Shown piece after piece: positions 33,104-45,626 of a stretch of 64,000 nt of DNA. The stretch is taken from assembly GCA_022495995.1 (NCBI GenBank), contig JAFEMH010002560.1, positions 186,001-250,000 on the forward strand, in the 5' to 3' direction. Positions within the stretch are counted from its first letter, which is position 1, and every line of letters starts with the position of its first letter. This stretch comes from Adenophora triphylla var. japonica (Eukaryota; Streptophyta; Magnoliopsida; Asterales; Campanulaceae). A program made the translations under genes and the position numbers. The notes beneath the pieces are model-generated. The model saw only the letters and a program-made list of their open reading frames with translations, ran no database searches and was not told the origin of the DNA.

Positions 33104-34575
33104 GGGTTAATGACAATTTAGGGCCTGAAGTATACGGACGGTATCACATTGGGGCCTGAAGTCTTAAAACTATCAATTTAGGGCCCAAAGTTACAATTTT
33201 GATCAATTTAGGGCTTTTTGACGTTTTCCGTTAAAAAAGGCCGTTAAGTGACCATGTGCGATGCACGTGAGATTCAGTGAAAGAATTTTGGTCATTTCAT
33301 AGACTTCAGGCCCTAAATTGACAATTTTCCTATAAAATAATAAATAAAAATATTTAGTTTTTTTTACAAAAAATAATTAATAAATTTAAAATATTGAAAA
33401 AAATAAAGATAATTGACCCTCCCTACGCCATTGAAAAGCTTCACAACCGCATCACCATGCTTCAAGTCGTTGCCCACCTTCAAATCCCACCTCAATTTAC
33501 CCAAATTTGCACCATCCCCAAACAGCTCGTGATTCACGATTCAGCTTCTCTATCGTCTTTGTCGTCGATTTTCGAATTGGGTTTCCCGGTGATTGCCAAG
33601 CTGCTGGTGGCTAATGGAAGCTTGAATTCCCACAAGATGTCTCTGGTTTTGAACGAAGACGGGTTAAAAGAGCTTCATATCGCCCCAATTGTCTTGCAGG
33701 AATTCGTCAATCACGATGGAGTCATCTTCAAAGTGTACGTCGCTGGCAATCAGTGAGGGCATTTTGGTCCGTTTCTGCAACTGACCCGGGTCGGAACCCT
33801 TGATGACGATTTCTTTTCTGGCGATGATGACATCGATCGGATTCCGGAAACCATCGGTGATGAAGGTTGATGATTTGCCGTCGTTTGTCTCTTCTGATAG
33901 GGATTCCTATCCGGCGGTTTTGAAGCTTATATATTTATTTATTTGTTTTTTTTTTGGAAGGGAAAAAGAAACTGTAAGTGGGTTTTATCTTTTTCATTGT
34001 GATTTTTTGTGACTTAAATTTTTTTGATTTATTTGAGTTTTATTGTGATTTTTTGTTACTTATTTACAAAAATGCAAAAAATATTGGGTAAGCATTATTT
34101 TTGTAAATATTTATTTTATTTAATCTATTTTTATTTATATATTTTATAAATTATCCAATCTAAAATAATTAGTAATTTTTTTGAAGCAAAATAATTAGTA
34201 ATTTAAATTATTAGAAAAAAGGAGAATAGTTAATATCTTAAATTATTTTAAATCATATTAACTATTATCTTTATTTTTTTCAATATTTTAAATTTACTAA
34301 TTATTTTTTGTAAAAAAAAAACTAAATATTTTTATTTATTATTTTATAGGAAAATTGTCAATTTAGGGCCTGAAGTCTATGAAATGACCAAAATGCCCTC
34401 ACTGAATCTCATGTGCATCGCACATGATCACTTAACGACCTTTTTTGACGGAAAACGTCAAAAAATCCTAAATTGATGAAAATTGTAACTTTTGACCCTA
34501 AATTGATAGTTTTAAGACTTCAGGCCCCAATGTGGTACCGCCTATATACTTCAGGCCCTAAATTATCATTAACCC
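33104..34575. mobile_element. Pack-MULE carrying an ITPK fragment (inner)
   Basis: Long terminal inverted repeats of about 310 bp (33104-33412 and ~34266-34575), beginning GGGTTAATGAcAATTTAGGG. Exact 9-bp target duplication TATTTTCAA at 33095-33103 and 34576-34584. No transposase; the interior is a cellular gene fragment directly abutting the left repeat, the definition of a Pack-MULE. It sits inside the outer Mutator-like element and is therefore younger. Confidence 0.92.
33412..33756 (+). pseudogene. ITPK: Inositol-tetrakisphosphate 1-kinase fragment
   Basis: 115 codons in one open frame, starting exactly where the terminal repeat ends; a start codon at 33394 lies within the repeat. It shows [13 protein letters not shown] and the following ML, a lysine-containing [19 protein letters not shown], and [17 protein letters not shown], which are successive signatures of plant ITPK, the ATP-grasp kinase that phosphorylates inositol tris/tetrakisphosphates. 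A TGA at 33754-33756 ends it, and the same frame continues (GHFGPFLQLTRVGTLDDDFF...) for about 35 codons without a sure match. The catalytic C-terminal half is missing, so no enzyme activity is expected. Strand is that of the parent gene. Confidence 0.85.
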
Positions 34576-35656
34576 TATTTTCAATCATGTCAATAAATAT
34601 GAAAGCATATTAATTTTTCATAAAATAAAATATAAAATTGATAATAATTTATTGTAAAAAAAAGGATTTATTCATCTTTAAGCAAGTTGATTTTATATAC
34701 AATAAAATTTATAAAAATATTACTTCAATTTAATACTAATTTTACCTTGATTTTTTTTCATTAATTGTTGCAATGAATATTATAAAAGCTGGTGAATAAA
34801 GTATGGAATTTCAAATTATAAAAATATACATTAACTTTTAAACTTTGTTTGTAAACTTATAAATGAATATTTTTTATGGCTAAAAATTGTCAAACCACCA
34901 ATTTAAATTTTCAATCACACAACATTATTGTTTTAAGTCATAAATTGAAAACGAGGTAAAAATGTTAGTTTTACTAATAAAAATATAGTTAAAAATGTTA
35001 GATTTTAGATTTGTCAAACACAATTTTAGCTTAAAAATTAAAGTTTAATAAAATTTGTTGGTGTAAAATTCCTTAAAACTTTATTTTGACTAGTCTCAGT
35101 TTTTTTATAATGCTTACTCATTCACAATGTACTTCAAATATAGAAATAATGGTAAAAATAAAAATACTTTTAAGAAGTAGATTAATTGTAAATAACATGT
35201 TGTCAAGCTCACAACATTGATAATTATTTTTAATCATATGTCACTATTTTCAAATCTTTTTTAATAAAAAAATTATGGATCAAATATAATTTAACATTTA
35301 TTTTGAAAAAAGGTAAAAATATGGTATAAAATAAACAAAAAAGTAACCTGAAAATAAAAATTAAAAAAAAATCATTATTAAAAGTTAATTATTTATTGTA
35401 TAAAATAATAAGTACTTCGATGGAAATCATAATTATTTAATATTTTTATTCATAAATGTAGTAGATTTTTTTTCCTAAAAATGTAGTGGTGTACAAGTAA
35501 AATTGTAGTGGTATAATCCCTTATGAATGTTTCATTAATTCCTTATAAAACAAAAGGATGATTATGTCTATTTACAAAAATAAGAAAGGATAATTTTGTC
35601 AAGTTACAAAATTTCGTCGTGGAAAAGCAAAAGGTGTAGTAGCAATAGCCCCTCCC
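34576..35656. other. AT-rich remainder of the outer Mutator-like element
   Basis: Strongly AT-rich, no coding frame of interest except the last 58 bp, which form the false end of the antisense ORF below. Confidence 0.6.
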
Positions 35657-35970
35657 CTAACGAAATTTTGTAGATAAGAAATTTCAAGATTATGGTAATT
35701 TCCTTCTATCAAATTTTGATTCCTGATATAATCAAAAAGAGTTATGTCCTGCAATTGATAAATTTGAGAATTGGGTAATTCAGGAGAAATAACTGGCCTA
35801 GAGAGTGTAACGATCGTCGAAAATTCATCAAGTAGGTCCCTAATAATGGAGCAGAGTCGGTAAGATGATTTTGAGACATTCAGAGAGAGATTGTTACCAA
35901 ATGCATTGAGCGACTGATGAAAGGTGCTGACCAATTCACCATTGGTCTCATTAAGCGCCTTACTCAACAC
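35657..35970 (-). CDS. Antisense ORF of unknown identity, ended by transposon DNA
   Basis: The minus-strand frame begins with ATG at 35970 and reads LNETNGELVSTFHQSLNAFG and onwards, with fairly normal amino-acid composition (not AT-biased), until base 35657. The frame continues 19 codons to 35599, but those lie in the Mutator-like terminus, so the native C-terminus is lost. No domain recognised. Could be a captured or truncated host exon, or chance. Confidence 0.25.
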
Positions 35971-36004
35971 AATAAAAATTAGCCTAAATTTTATTTAGAG
36001 AACA

Positions 36005-36077
36005 AGGGATGTAGCTCATATGGTAGAGCACTCTTGCTTAGCATGCTAGGTGTACGGGGAATGATACCCCATCTCCA
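36005..36077 (+). tRNA. tRNA-Ala(AGC), degenerate, probably a pseudogene
   Basis: Cloverleaf recognisable: acceptor 36005-36011 with 36070-36076, D-arm around GTAGCTCATATGGTAGAGC, anticodon loop TTAGCAT (anticodon AGC at 36040-36042), T-arm and discriminator A at 36077. The alanine identity pair G3-U70 is present (36007 with 36074). Defects: A-C at the first acceptor pair, a T-T mismatch in the anticodon stem, one base missing between T-stem and acceptor, and AATGATA instead of a TTCRANN T-loop, which weakens the B box. Confidence 0.75.
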
Positions 36078-37410
<1,333 letters not shown>

Positions 37411-38600
37411 AAAAGAGTAGGTCTGCTGAGAAACGCGTTTCTCCATAACTATGGAGAATCGTGTTTTTAATAGCCAGAAGCTTTGCATTTGATATCCAAA
37501 AAAAAAAAACCCAATGCCAAGAACAAAGCTTCTGGATATCCAAAAGCTTTGGGTTTGATATCCAGAAACTGTTAGGTGCATATTCAGAAGTATGTGAAAT
37601 GTATATCCAGAAACTGTTAGGTGCATATCCAGAAACTGTTAGGTGCATATCCAGAAATGTGTTAGGGCATATCCAGAAATTGCTATTGAAGGTTTTTGGA
37701 TATCCAGAAACCTTCAAATGTATATCCAGAAACCATCAAATGAATATCCAGAAACATTTTGAAGGTTTCTGGATATTCATTTGAAGGTTTCTGGATATCA
37801 CTTTCATAAGGTTCTGAATATCCAGTTCATTGTCGCGCGACAAGTCGGGACCCGTTTCTCCATAACTTATGGAGAAACGCTTTTCTCCCTAGATTTTGTG
37901 AACATAATAAGAGTAGGTCTCCGGAGAAACGCGATTCTCCATAAGTTATGGAGAAACGTGTTTTTTCAAAAAAAAAAAAAAATTATAATTTTTTTTTTTG
38001 CATTCATTAAAAAAACTTCTGGATGTCAGTCTCAAAGGTTCTGGATATCCAGAACCCGTTGATCATGATATCCAGAAGTTATGTTAGAATGGGAACAACA
38101 CATACCAACTTTCTGGTCATGGCCTTCACTTTTTTCTGGATATACTTTTCACTGTTTTCTGGATATACTTTTCACTGGTTTCTGGTTATAGATTTGGCCA
38201 AGATCATGGTCAATACAAAATTTCTGGATATCCTTTCTCTTAATTTCTGAATATACTTTTTAGTGATTTTTGGATATATATACTTGGTCAAGGCCAAAGG
38301 CCAAGGCCTACGGGCTGCGCCAAGGCAAGGGCCAAGACCAAGGGCTAAGGCAAGGTCATGAGTAATACAAATTTTCTAGATATCAACTTAAAAAGATTCT
38401 AGATATCACTTTCAAAGAGTTCTGGATATCCAGAACATTTAATATTGATATTCAGAAGCCTTTCAAAAGGTTCTGGATATCTAATACAAAAATTTCTGAA
38501 TATCCTTTCAAAAAGTTCTGGATATCCAGAAACTTTCAAAAAAACCTGTTTCTCCATAAATTATGGAGAAACACGTTTCTCCCTAGATTTTGGCTATATT
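37411..38600. repeat. Two tandem fold-back units rich in TATCCAGAAA / TTTCTGGATA
   Basis: Two units (about 37411-37905 and 37909-38600) each open with GAGTAGGTCTSCKGAGAAACGCG and close with CATAAMTTATGGAGAAACRC then TTTCTCCCTAGATTTTG. Each terminus contains a TTTCTCCATAACTTATGGAGAAA-type palindrome (arms about 11 bp). The interior carries more than 25 copies of TATCCAGAA or its complement, often as TTCTGGATATCCAGAA palindromes, plus one TGTCGCGCGACA (37833). No coding frame or target duplication was identified. Confidence 0.75.
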
Positions 38601-39830
38601 TATTTACATAACAATCATTAATATTCTCCTTTTAATACTTCAAATGCATATTGAAATATTTTAGGAAAAATTTTCCTAGGACCCCTTGCCCAGTTTTATT
38701 CCTTTAATTTTTATTTTATTTTGTAAATCCAAAATAAAGACTTCTCCCCAAATTGTAATTATCCATACACCACTAGGCTCCCCCTCTCCCCTCACGTCAT
38801 TTTATTCATCTCTCTTTCTCCGTCTAAACACACACACACTCATTCTCTCTCTCCCTCTCTCTTTAAACCCTAGATCCAGATCTGGCATTCTCCTACTTGC
38901 TCGTCGCTTAGCCACCATCTCCGGCCATGTCTCCGTTTGTTAAAAGCCTAATTCAGATATGATGAAGCTATTGTGAAAATTCAGAGCCAGGAAACTTTGG
39001 AATTGAAGAAGAATTAAAGCTCCCCCAACATTGAACCCATGATTATCTCGTCGAATCCCACAAAAATGTTTAACACCTGCTGCCAACGACACAAATCCAA
39101 CTCCAGCAGCAGGATGATTCAATAATGATACTTTACTTCATGAGGATCTACAAACTCGACCACGAGAAGGCGGCCGCCATTTGTAGGCCATTGTAAGTTG
39201 AACACAACATTTCGAGTCTTTACTGCCTCTACCACCACAGAGGAATACTGCATTCACAGAGCAACATTTTTCAATAAATGCAATTATCAAAATGAATTAA
39301 AATATTCAAAACCTGCATATCCTCCAACAAGAAAATTCCATAAAGTATTTCTCCCACACACGCAACTTTCTTTTGAGCACATAAGTATATTAAAAAGAGA
39401 AAGAAACTGCCACACCTCACAAATTACACCATCTAATGTGTAAGAAAATGGGTAAACATGAGATATGAGATCAGTAATAACAGTTTAGCAAGGTTATGGG
39501 CAATAAGTTGATGTTCAAACTGTCACACTTCTTTTTTGTTAGTATCAAAAAATTAGAACTATTTTTTTTTTGAAAAATCAATAATGAATCTGTATTGCCC
39601 CAACACTTGATCTTTCCAATTTTTTGTAAAATCCCATAAACTGTATCTATTCCTGAATCTAAATTTGATAAAATTGTAAGTTACATTTAAACAGCCTAAA
39701 TTCGGTACATTTACTAGTGTGAATTTGGTGTACAAAGAGTCCAATTTTGAGATTGTTTTGTTTGTATAACTATTTTGAAATGTTATTTGTGCTTGATCTA
39801 TGTTTTTTCTTTTCATTTAATAAAAATTAT
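38601..39830. other. Gene-leader-like but unassigned stretch
   Basis: 38770-38935 is CT-rich with CACACACAC and ATCCAGATCTGG, like a plant 5' leader, but no open frame follows. 39000-39190 is GC-richer than its surroundings and may be a gene fragment. Nothing could be named. Confidence 0.35.
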
Positions 39831-40380
39831 TCTTATACTTTAATAAAAGGCAAAATGATCTTATAAATTAATTATAAGAGGTGATTTGGTCTTATAATAA
39901 AACTATAACAGTTGTAATGTGTAAATTATGAGATTAATTCAAATTTATTATTGAAATTTTTAATTTTTTTGGTTGAAAAATAATTGTCTCATAAGTCAAT
40001 TATCAGAGATGAAGTAGTTATAATAGGCAAGTTGGTCTTATAATTCATCTATATAAGAGTTGTAATGTGTAAATTATGAGATTAATTCGTTGTTATTATT
40101 AAAAAAATTGATTTTTTTTGTTGAAAAAAATGTTTTATAAGTAAATATAAGAGACAAATTCGTCTTATAAGTCACTTATAAGAGATGAAAAGATGAATTA
40201 GTCTTATAAATCAGTTATAATAGCTAATTGTTGTTTAACTTAATATGAGAGTAAACATTAATAAAATATTAAAAAATTTATTTTACTTTTGTGAAAAAAA
40301 TTGAAAAAGTTACTCTTATACTTTAATTATAATAGACGAATTGATTTTGTTTGTCAGTTATAAGAGCTGACTGGAATTTT
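39831..40380. repeat. Degenerate ~150-bp tandem repeat with CTTATAA/TTATAAG dyads
   Basis: The segment TTGTAATGTGTAAATTATGA occurs at 39913 and again at 40062, each preceded by a GGTCTTATAA dyad. Further dyads such as CTTATAAGTCACTTATAAG follow to 40340. Confidence 0.6.
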
Positions 40381-41244
40381 GGATAGAAGGACAGTTCAAT
40401 ATTTAGCCAGCGAGGGGTGATTATGATATTTTGGATCTGATTTCTCTTGCATTGAAAATCTCGCCTGAGGAGCCATATAGAAAGTGGCCAAACATTTTAC
40501 CTCAATCGTCTCTAAATAAACATTCATTTTACTTTATAATAAATAATACAACTAATTCGTTATTGTATTTTTAAAAAAATATTATTTATATTTTGCTTGT
40601 ATAATTATAAAACTACACTAAATCATAAATGAGTATCACTTTTTTTTTTCTCACTCGAAAATAAATATGCATATTTGAATGATGTAATAATTTGAGTGTA
40701 ATTTTATGATGGTATATTGTACAAACAATTATAAGACACATTCGATACAAATGATGACAATTTAACTGATACACTTATTATCAAATAATATGAGAATTTT
40801 AATTGGAGAATAAAGACAAAAATTATTGGTGAATGATATTGATGTTTACTTGGAAGATCTATGTATTGGTGAAGATAGGTTTTGGCATGATTAGAAATTA
40901 GAATGTCTCATAAAGTTATTCTTTAGCTGTTAATTAAGTTTGGTTATATGTTAAGAATGATCAATCAGTCAATCAATCCAGCTTTTGGTTGCAACAAAAT
41001 ATAAGTAGCTTACACTCACCAAAAATAAAAAAATAAAAAATAAGAACTTGCAAGTTTTGTTTTCTTCCTGTAATGAGTAAATAGCAGAGCAGAAAAGGGA
41101 GAGAACTGTAATTTAGTAAAAAGAAAGTAAGGTCAAAAATAAAACTGCACTTTCTTGATTTCTTTTTCAAAATATTTCCTTTCAAAAAAATATATCCCAA
41201 AATAACAATCATTACAAACTATTGATCAAAATAAATCATTTTTT
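40381..41244. other. AT-rich DNA, no gene seen
   Basis: No frame with recognisable content on either strand. Confidence 0.5.
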
Positions 41245-41249
41245 TGAAA

Positions 41250-41340
41250 CTCGCTACACGATGTAGCGAGTTTAAATTTTAATATTAAAAAAAAAAAGAA
41301 AACTAAATTTGAACTCACTACTTGAAGTAGCGAGTTCTAA
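41250..41340. repeat. Pair of CGCTAC hairpins
   Basis: ACTCGCTACA-CGA-TGTAGCGAGT (10-bp perfect arms) near 41251-41273, then GAACTCACTACTtgaAGTAGCGAGTTC (12-bp arms, one mismatch) at 41311-41337, separated by an A-rich spacer. Confidence 0.8.
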
Positions 41341-41572
41341 CTTTCTTCTATGAAATGTGATACACACACTAACCACAACCACAATACTAATTCATTTTTC
41401 GTCTCATTTTAAATTACAAAATAAAAATATTAAAATTATGTCTTAATAAATAAAACTAAAAGGAAATATTATTTTTTCCTTCTCAAATAAATACTTAAAA
41501 AATGTATTACTGTAAAAAAATTATTTCCATCATATCAAAAATGAATATTACTTTCGACTCAAAATGAATGAA

Positions 41573-41608
41573 GATGCACATTATGGGCCCAAGCCCATAA
41601 TGTGCATC
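41573..41608. repeat. Perfect 16-bp-arm hairpin at a truncated LTR end
   Basis: GATGCACATTATGGGC, loop CCAA, then its exact complement. It abuts the point where the left Athila LTR becomes alignable to the right one (about 41610); the first ~30 bp of the LTR are missing. Confidence 0.9.
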
Positions 41609-43051
41609 TACAATTCCAACTCAACTATCTACAATTGATTTGTAAATAGGGTAAGTCGGGTCGAACCTCAGAGACACAAAATTTAAAGTGTAGGAATTAC
41701 TGCTAGAACAAAAAGTTGTAACGTGAAGGATTTGTTTGGTTTGTTTTAAAACTAAATTTTATACGAAAATTAAGTAGAGTTTGATTGTAGAAGAGTTCAA
41801 TAATAAGGAGACTAATTTCCGGAATTGGCTTCACAAGTTATGCTCAAGGTTCATAATTCATCAATCAAAGTACACTTGGGGTTTTGTTCTTACGAAAATA
41901 TGATTGGGACACTTTGGCGGGTGATTTGCAATCAAGTGTTTCTAACTAATCTACTCCCTTGGCCCGTTCATAGATTAGCTAGAAACCCATTGTAGAACTT
42001 AAGAACATAAAATAAACCACAATTCTTATGAATCTTTTGGCGAGGATTCAACAAATTGTGAAAATCAAGCCAAGACTAATTTCAATTGTAAATTTGGCGT
42101 TTCACAATTGAAATTCTAAACAATTCAAGAACAATTATTTGATCAAGACAAAAGTTCTAAAATTTCATTAAAAACAACTTGATTATCCCAAGTAATACTA
42201 AGATAAAGATGAACAATAAAACTTAAGACATAAAATGTTACCTCCAATTCCAAGAACTAAAAGGTTTAGCTAGCCATTAGAAAGCAAGAACACCAAGAAA
42301 TGTCTAAGAAAATATTCTGCAGAAAACTAACTAACTATGGAGAAGATTAACAAGCCCTAATTATATATCTCCCCTAAAAAACATAAAATTAAATAGCCAT
42401 TGTCTTCAATTAACCCCCATGTTCACCAAAAACTAATGCCGCAATTAACCAACATTAACCCCATAAACAAATACAATTAATCTCTTCCATTACTCCTCGC
42501 CCGTTCCAAATTGCCCGGTCTTCATGTGCAAAACGCCTCGTGGGCGGTCGCCCACAACACCCCCGGCGGCCGCCCGATCCTCCGTAAACATTTTGTCATC
42601 ACCACTCATGCTGGTGAGCCGTCGCCCAGCTATCCCTGCACCGGTCGCCCGGCCCAACGTAAGGTTCAAGCTTCACATTTTTTTCTCCTGAGCGGCCGCC
42701 CACCTCGACCTGAGCGACCGCCCACAATGACGGACTGTTGGGCCATTTTCTTTCTTTTGGCCCAGCTGCAAATTGCCTTTAGCCCAACTCAATATTCACC
42801 ATTGGCCCGCCACTCCTTGCTTGCATTGGCCCCTTCTTCCATTTGTTAATGCCCATTTGTACTCATCCGTCCCACAATTTCCACATCTCATTGTTCCACT
42901 TGATTTATTCGCATATTGTTCCCAATTTCCACACTTCAACCACTCGAAACTAAAAACACTAAAAACATCCGTTAAACACACAAAACTCAAGGATTAAGCA
43001 AATAATAAGTTCAAAAAGTAGTCAATGGATGAGTGTAAAACTCACTCATCA
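41609..43051 (-). repeat. 3' LTR of Athila element, distal end truncated
   Basis: Matches 52360-53808 almost base for base, apart from an 11-bp indel near 42378 and a cluster of differences in 42500-42660, the GGGCGGTCGCCC palindrome segment. The expected TGACGAACGTCG start is absent. Confidence 0.9.
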
Positions 43052-43747
43052 AATACCTCCAAACTTATACATTTGCTAGTCCTCGAGCAAACACTAAAAC
43101 AAACTAAACAAACAAAATTAGAAACAAACTACTCTAACAAACAATTCACTATGTCCTTCCATTCTTGCATTCCACAATTGCATATATTACATAATACCAT
43201 CAACCGGGATAAAATTTTTCACAATGCAAGTATCAATATATTTTCCGTTAATTGTAAAATATTACTTAACCATTATAATTGCACCATAAATCTCTTTATG
43301 CATTAACATCTTTCTCTTATTCACAACCATGATCCATATTTATAAAGCTAAGTACACCAACCATCTCTTAGTTTATTGACTTTATTTATCAAACAACAAC
43401 AACTTTAAGCATAAAACATGAATACTCCCAAGAAACAACTACACCCCCCCCAAACTTGATTCTTTTAGCACCTTTTTAAAATCATCTACCGTTCAAGTAG
43501 GGAACACTGTAGCAGCGAACTCCATGCCCCTAATACTAAGTAGAGATTTATTTAAATGCTTTGAGAGTTAGCCATTTCAGTATCGAGCTTGCTACGGACC
43601 ATCACGGCGGTAAAGCTCTTCCTCCATAACGCTACTGCATACCCAGAAATCTGGTTAAGCTAGAATAATCCCTAACCGATTAATCTACACGTCTGGAGGT
43701 TTCACCGAATACACATTGCATTGCCATTGCTCTCATTTTATTTTAAA

Positions 43748-43778
<31 letters not shown>

Positions 43779-44334
43779 CAAGATCACAAGGGGGGGTTCC
43801 ACTCACAACCAAGGAATACTCCTCACAAAACTTGCCTAGTGTTGCTATTTGACACATAAATTCATTAACTTAAAAGATGATGGTGTACTCTAAACTTTAT
43901 AAAAATTGGATCAAAAATTATCAACAAGGAGCAAACTTTCACAAATGCCCAAACTTACAACTAAGAGATTTATGACTCAATTATAACTCTTAAGTAATAT
44001 AACACAATTAACCAAAAAATATACCAACTTGCATAAACATATTTACACCCAATTTATCCTTCCTAACGGTCACAATCCATCATATGCAATTAGGGAACAC
44101 CAAGAATATTAATGATTATCTACAAAAAAGGACATAGCTAATTATTTTTTTCTTTTTCTCTTTTTTTTTTTCATCTTTCAAAAATTTTTTTTTGTTCTTT
44201 TTCAAAACAGCAAATTCTAACTAACATGAAGCATATACAAACAACCAAAGTACCCCACACCCCCAAACTTAAAATATGCATTGTCCCTAATGCACAAAAT
44301 AAAAGAAAGGATAAGGGGTACCTTCAACTACCAA
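43052..44334 (-). other. Athila 3' untranslated internal region
   Basis: Begins with the polypurine tract complement (AATACCTCCAAACTTAT at 43052-43068). T-rich runs at 43748-43780 and 44150-44175. No domain-bearing frame. Confidence 0.65.
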
Positions 44335-45626
44335 CTATCTCCAAAATTGGTCCCAAGGACCCACCGAGCCACTTCCGCTCGAACCCTGCTGCTGCTGTTG
44401 TTGTTGTTCTTTGATTTTCTTTCTTCTTATTCTTTGCTCCCAAGTACCCCATCCACTCATCTGCTCCGGGGTACGGTATCGTGGCGGTTGGTATGGGATG
44501 TGCTGAGGCGGTGGAGGAGGAGGAAGCCTGTGCATCATCTCCTGGAACATCTCCGATTGAGCATCCTCCATACGCTGCCTCCACATACTGGCAGCATAAA
44601 ACTCCTCAGTAGCCATCGACTCCATCCTCCCCAACCGCTGATCCATAGTCTCATAATGCCCCCGGAGCTGACTGACCTCCTCTGATAGAGCATCTACATG
44701 GCCTCCCACATAATAGGCCGCCTCCGTAGGAGTAAACTCATGCTCCTCCATATCTTCATTCTCCTCATTTCCTCTCACTCCCCTAGACGAACCTTCACCC
44801 GGCTGTAAGTGAGCATGCCCCTTAACAACCAGGGACCTCTTACTAACAGCAATTTGTACCACTTGACACGATGTCCCTCACAATCCTCAACCGCGGAAAA
44901 CTCACCCCTCCTCTCTATCATTCCGTATATCAACAACGGAAAATTAAAAGTGCATCGCCCGATAGTCCTAATGGTGTTCACTATCTCCCTTGACATTGCC
45001 CGTCCCGTATTGAACCTTTGACCGGTCAACACAATATTCATTAACAATGCTCTCCTCCAATGCACATCATTGTAGTGCGAAGTGGGCATTATGCGCTCAC
45101 AAATAAAACGGTGCGAGCCCGCATTCTCAAATCCATGTCTCGCGCCTTTTTCACATTCCCATTCCGCAACAATGTTACATCAATATTAACAAAATACGGC
45201 TCCAACATATGAAGGTTACCCGCCACATTCGATTCCATGATCTCGTGCATTAGAGTGATAATCACACACAACAAAGGCGATGCCATTCCATAATAGGTAT
45301 TGATATCTTCAGCATTATAGTACACATTATTTCCTCTCACCCAACCAAACTTCCTCACTTGCCCTTCCTCAAAAGCATTGGCATAAAATTCCCGCACCAA
45401 TACTTTCGACCCTTTATTGGAAGGACGTCTCGCCAAGTTACCCTAAATGCCTATAATTTGCAAAAATGCCATCCAACTCAAGTTCCGCGGGATTAAATTC
45501 ATTTTCCACAGCAAATCCTTTGGTTGAGTATTTTTCAAAAAATGACTGCGCTTTAGCACTCACAAACCTTGTTTCATCAAACTCAACCTCCGGTTCCGGG
45601 ACAGGGGCATTTCTTCTTCTAGACAT
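44335..45626 (-). pseudogene. Env-like ORF of Athila (putative plant transposon domain)
   Basis: Four consecutive minus-strand pieces in different frames together read as one protein: start MSRRRNAPVPEPEV at 45626; domain core VLVREFYANAF and the following WVRGNNVYYNAEDINTYYG (45436-45300); LLMNIVLTGQRFNTGRAMSR (45060-44990); and a C-terminal part with a heptad-like region (EEVSQLRGHYETMDQRLGRMES) and a Pro/Gln-rich tail (44862-44335). It is the same domain type as the Sirevirus ORF at 8196. Frameshifts near 45437, 45089 and 44850 inactivate it. No clear membrane segment. Confidence 0.7.

Larger units (their letters stand above)
32939..35656. mobile_element. Mutator-like element with 9-bp target duplication (outer)
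   Basis: Ends are GGGAGAGGCTATTGCCACTACA and, on the other strand, GGGAGGGGCTATTGCTACTACA. It is flanked by an exact 9-bp duplication CTAACGAAA (32930-32938, 35657-35665), the Mutator size. No transposase. Without the nested element at 33104-34575 its own length is about 1.24 kb. The remaining interior is AT-rich, and flank similarity beyond the ends (ACTACATT words) suggests long imperfect terminal repeats. Confidence 0.8.

Noticed and set aside
38770..39190. Possible host gene with 5' leader
   Set aside because: CT-rich leader-like DNA is followed by no open frame and no splice pattern I can support.
42511..42849. 112-codon frame in the Athila left LTR
   Set aside because: Runs through LTR palindromes; the corresponding frame is not preserved in the right LTR.
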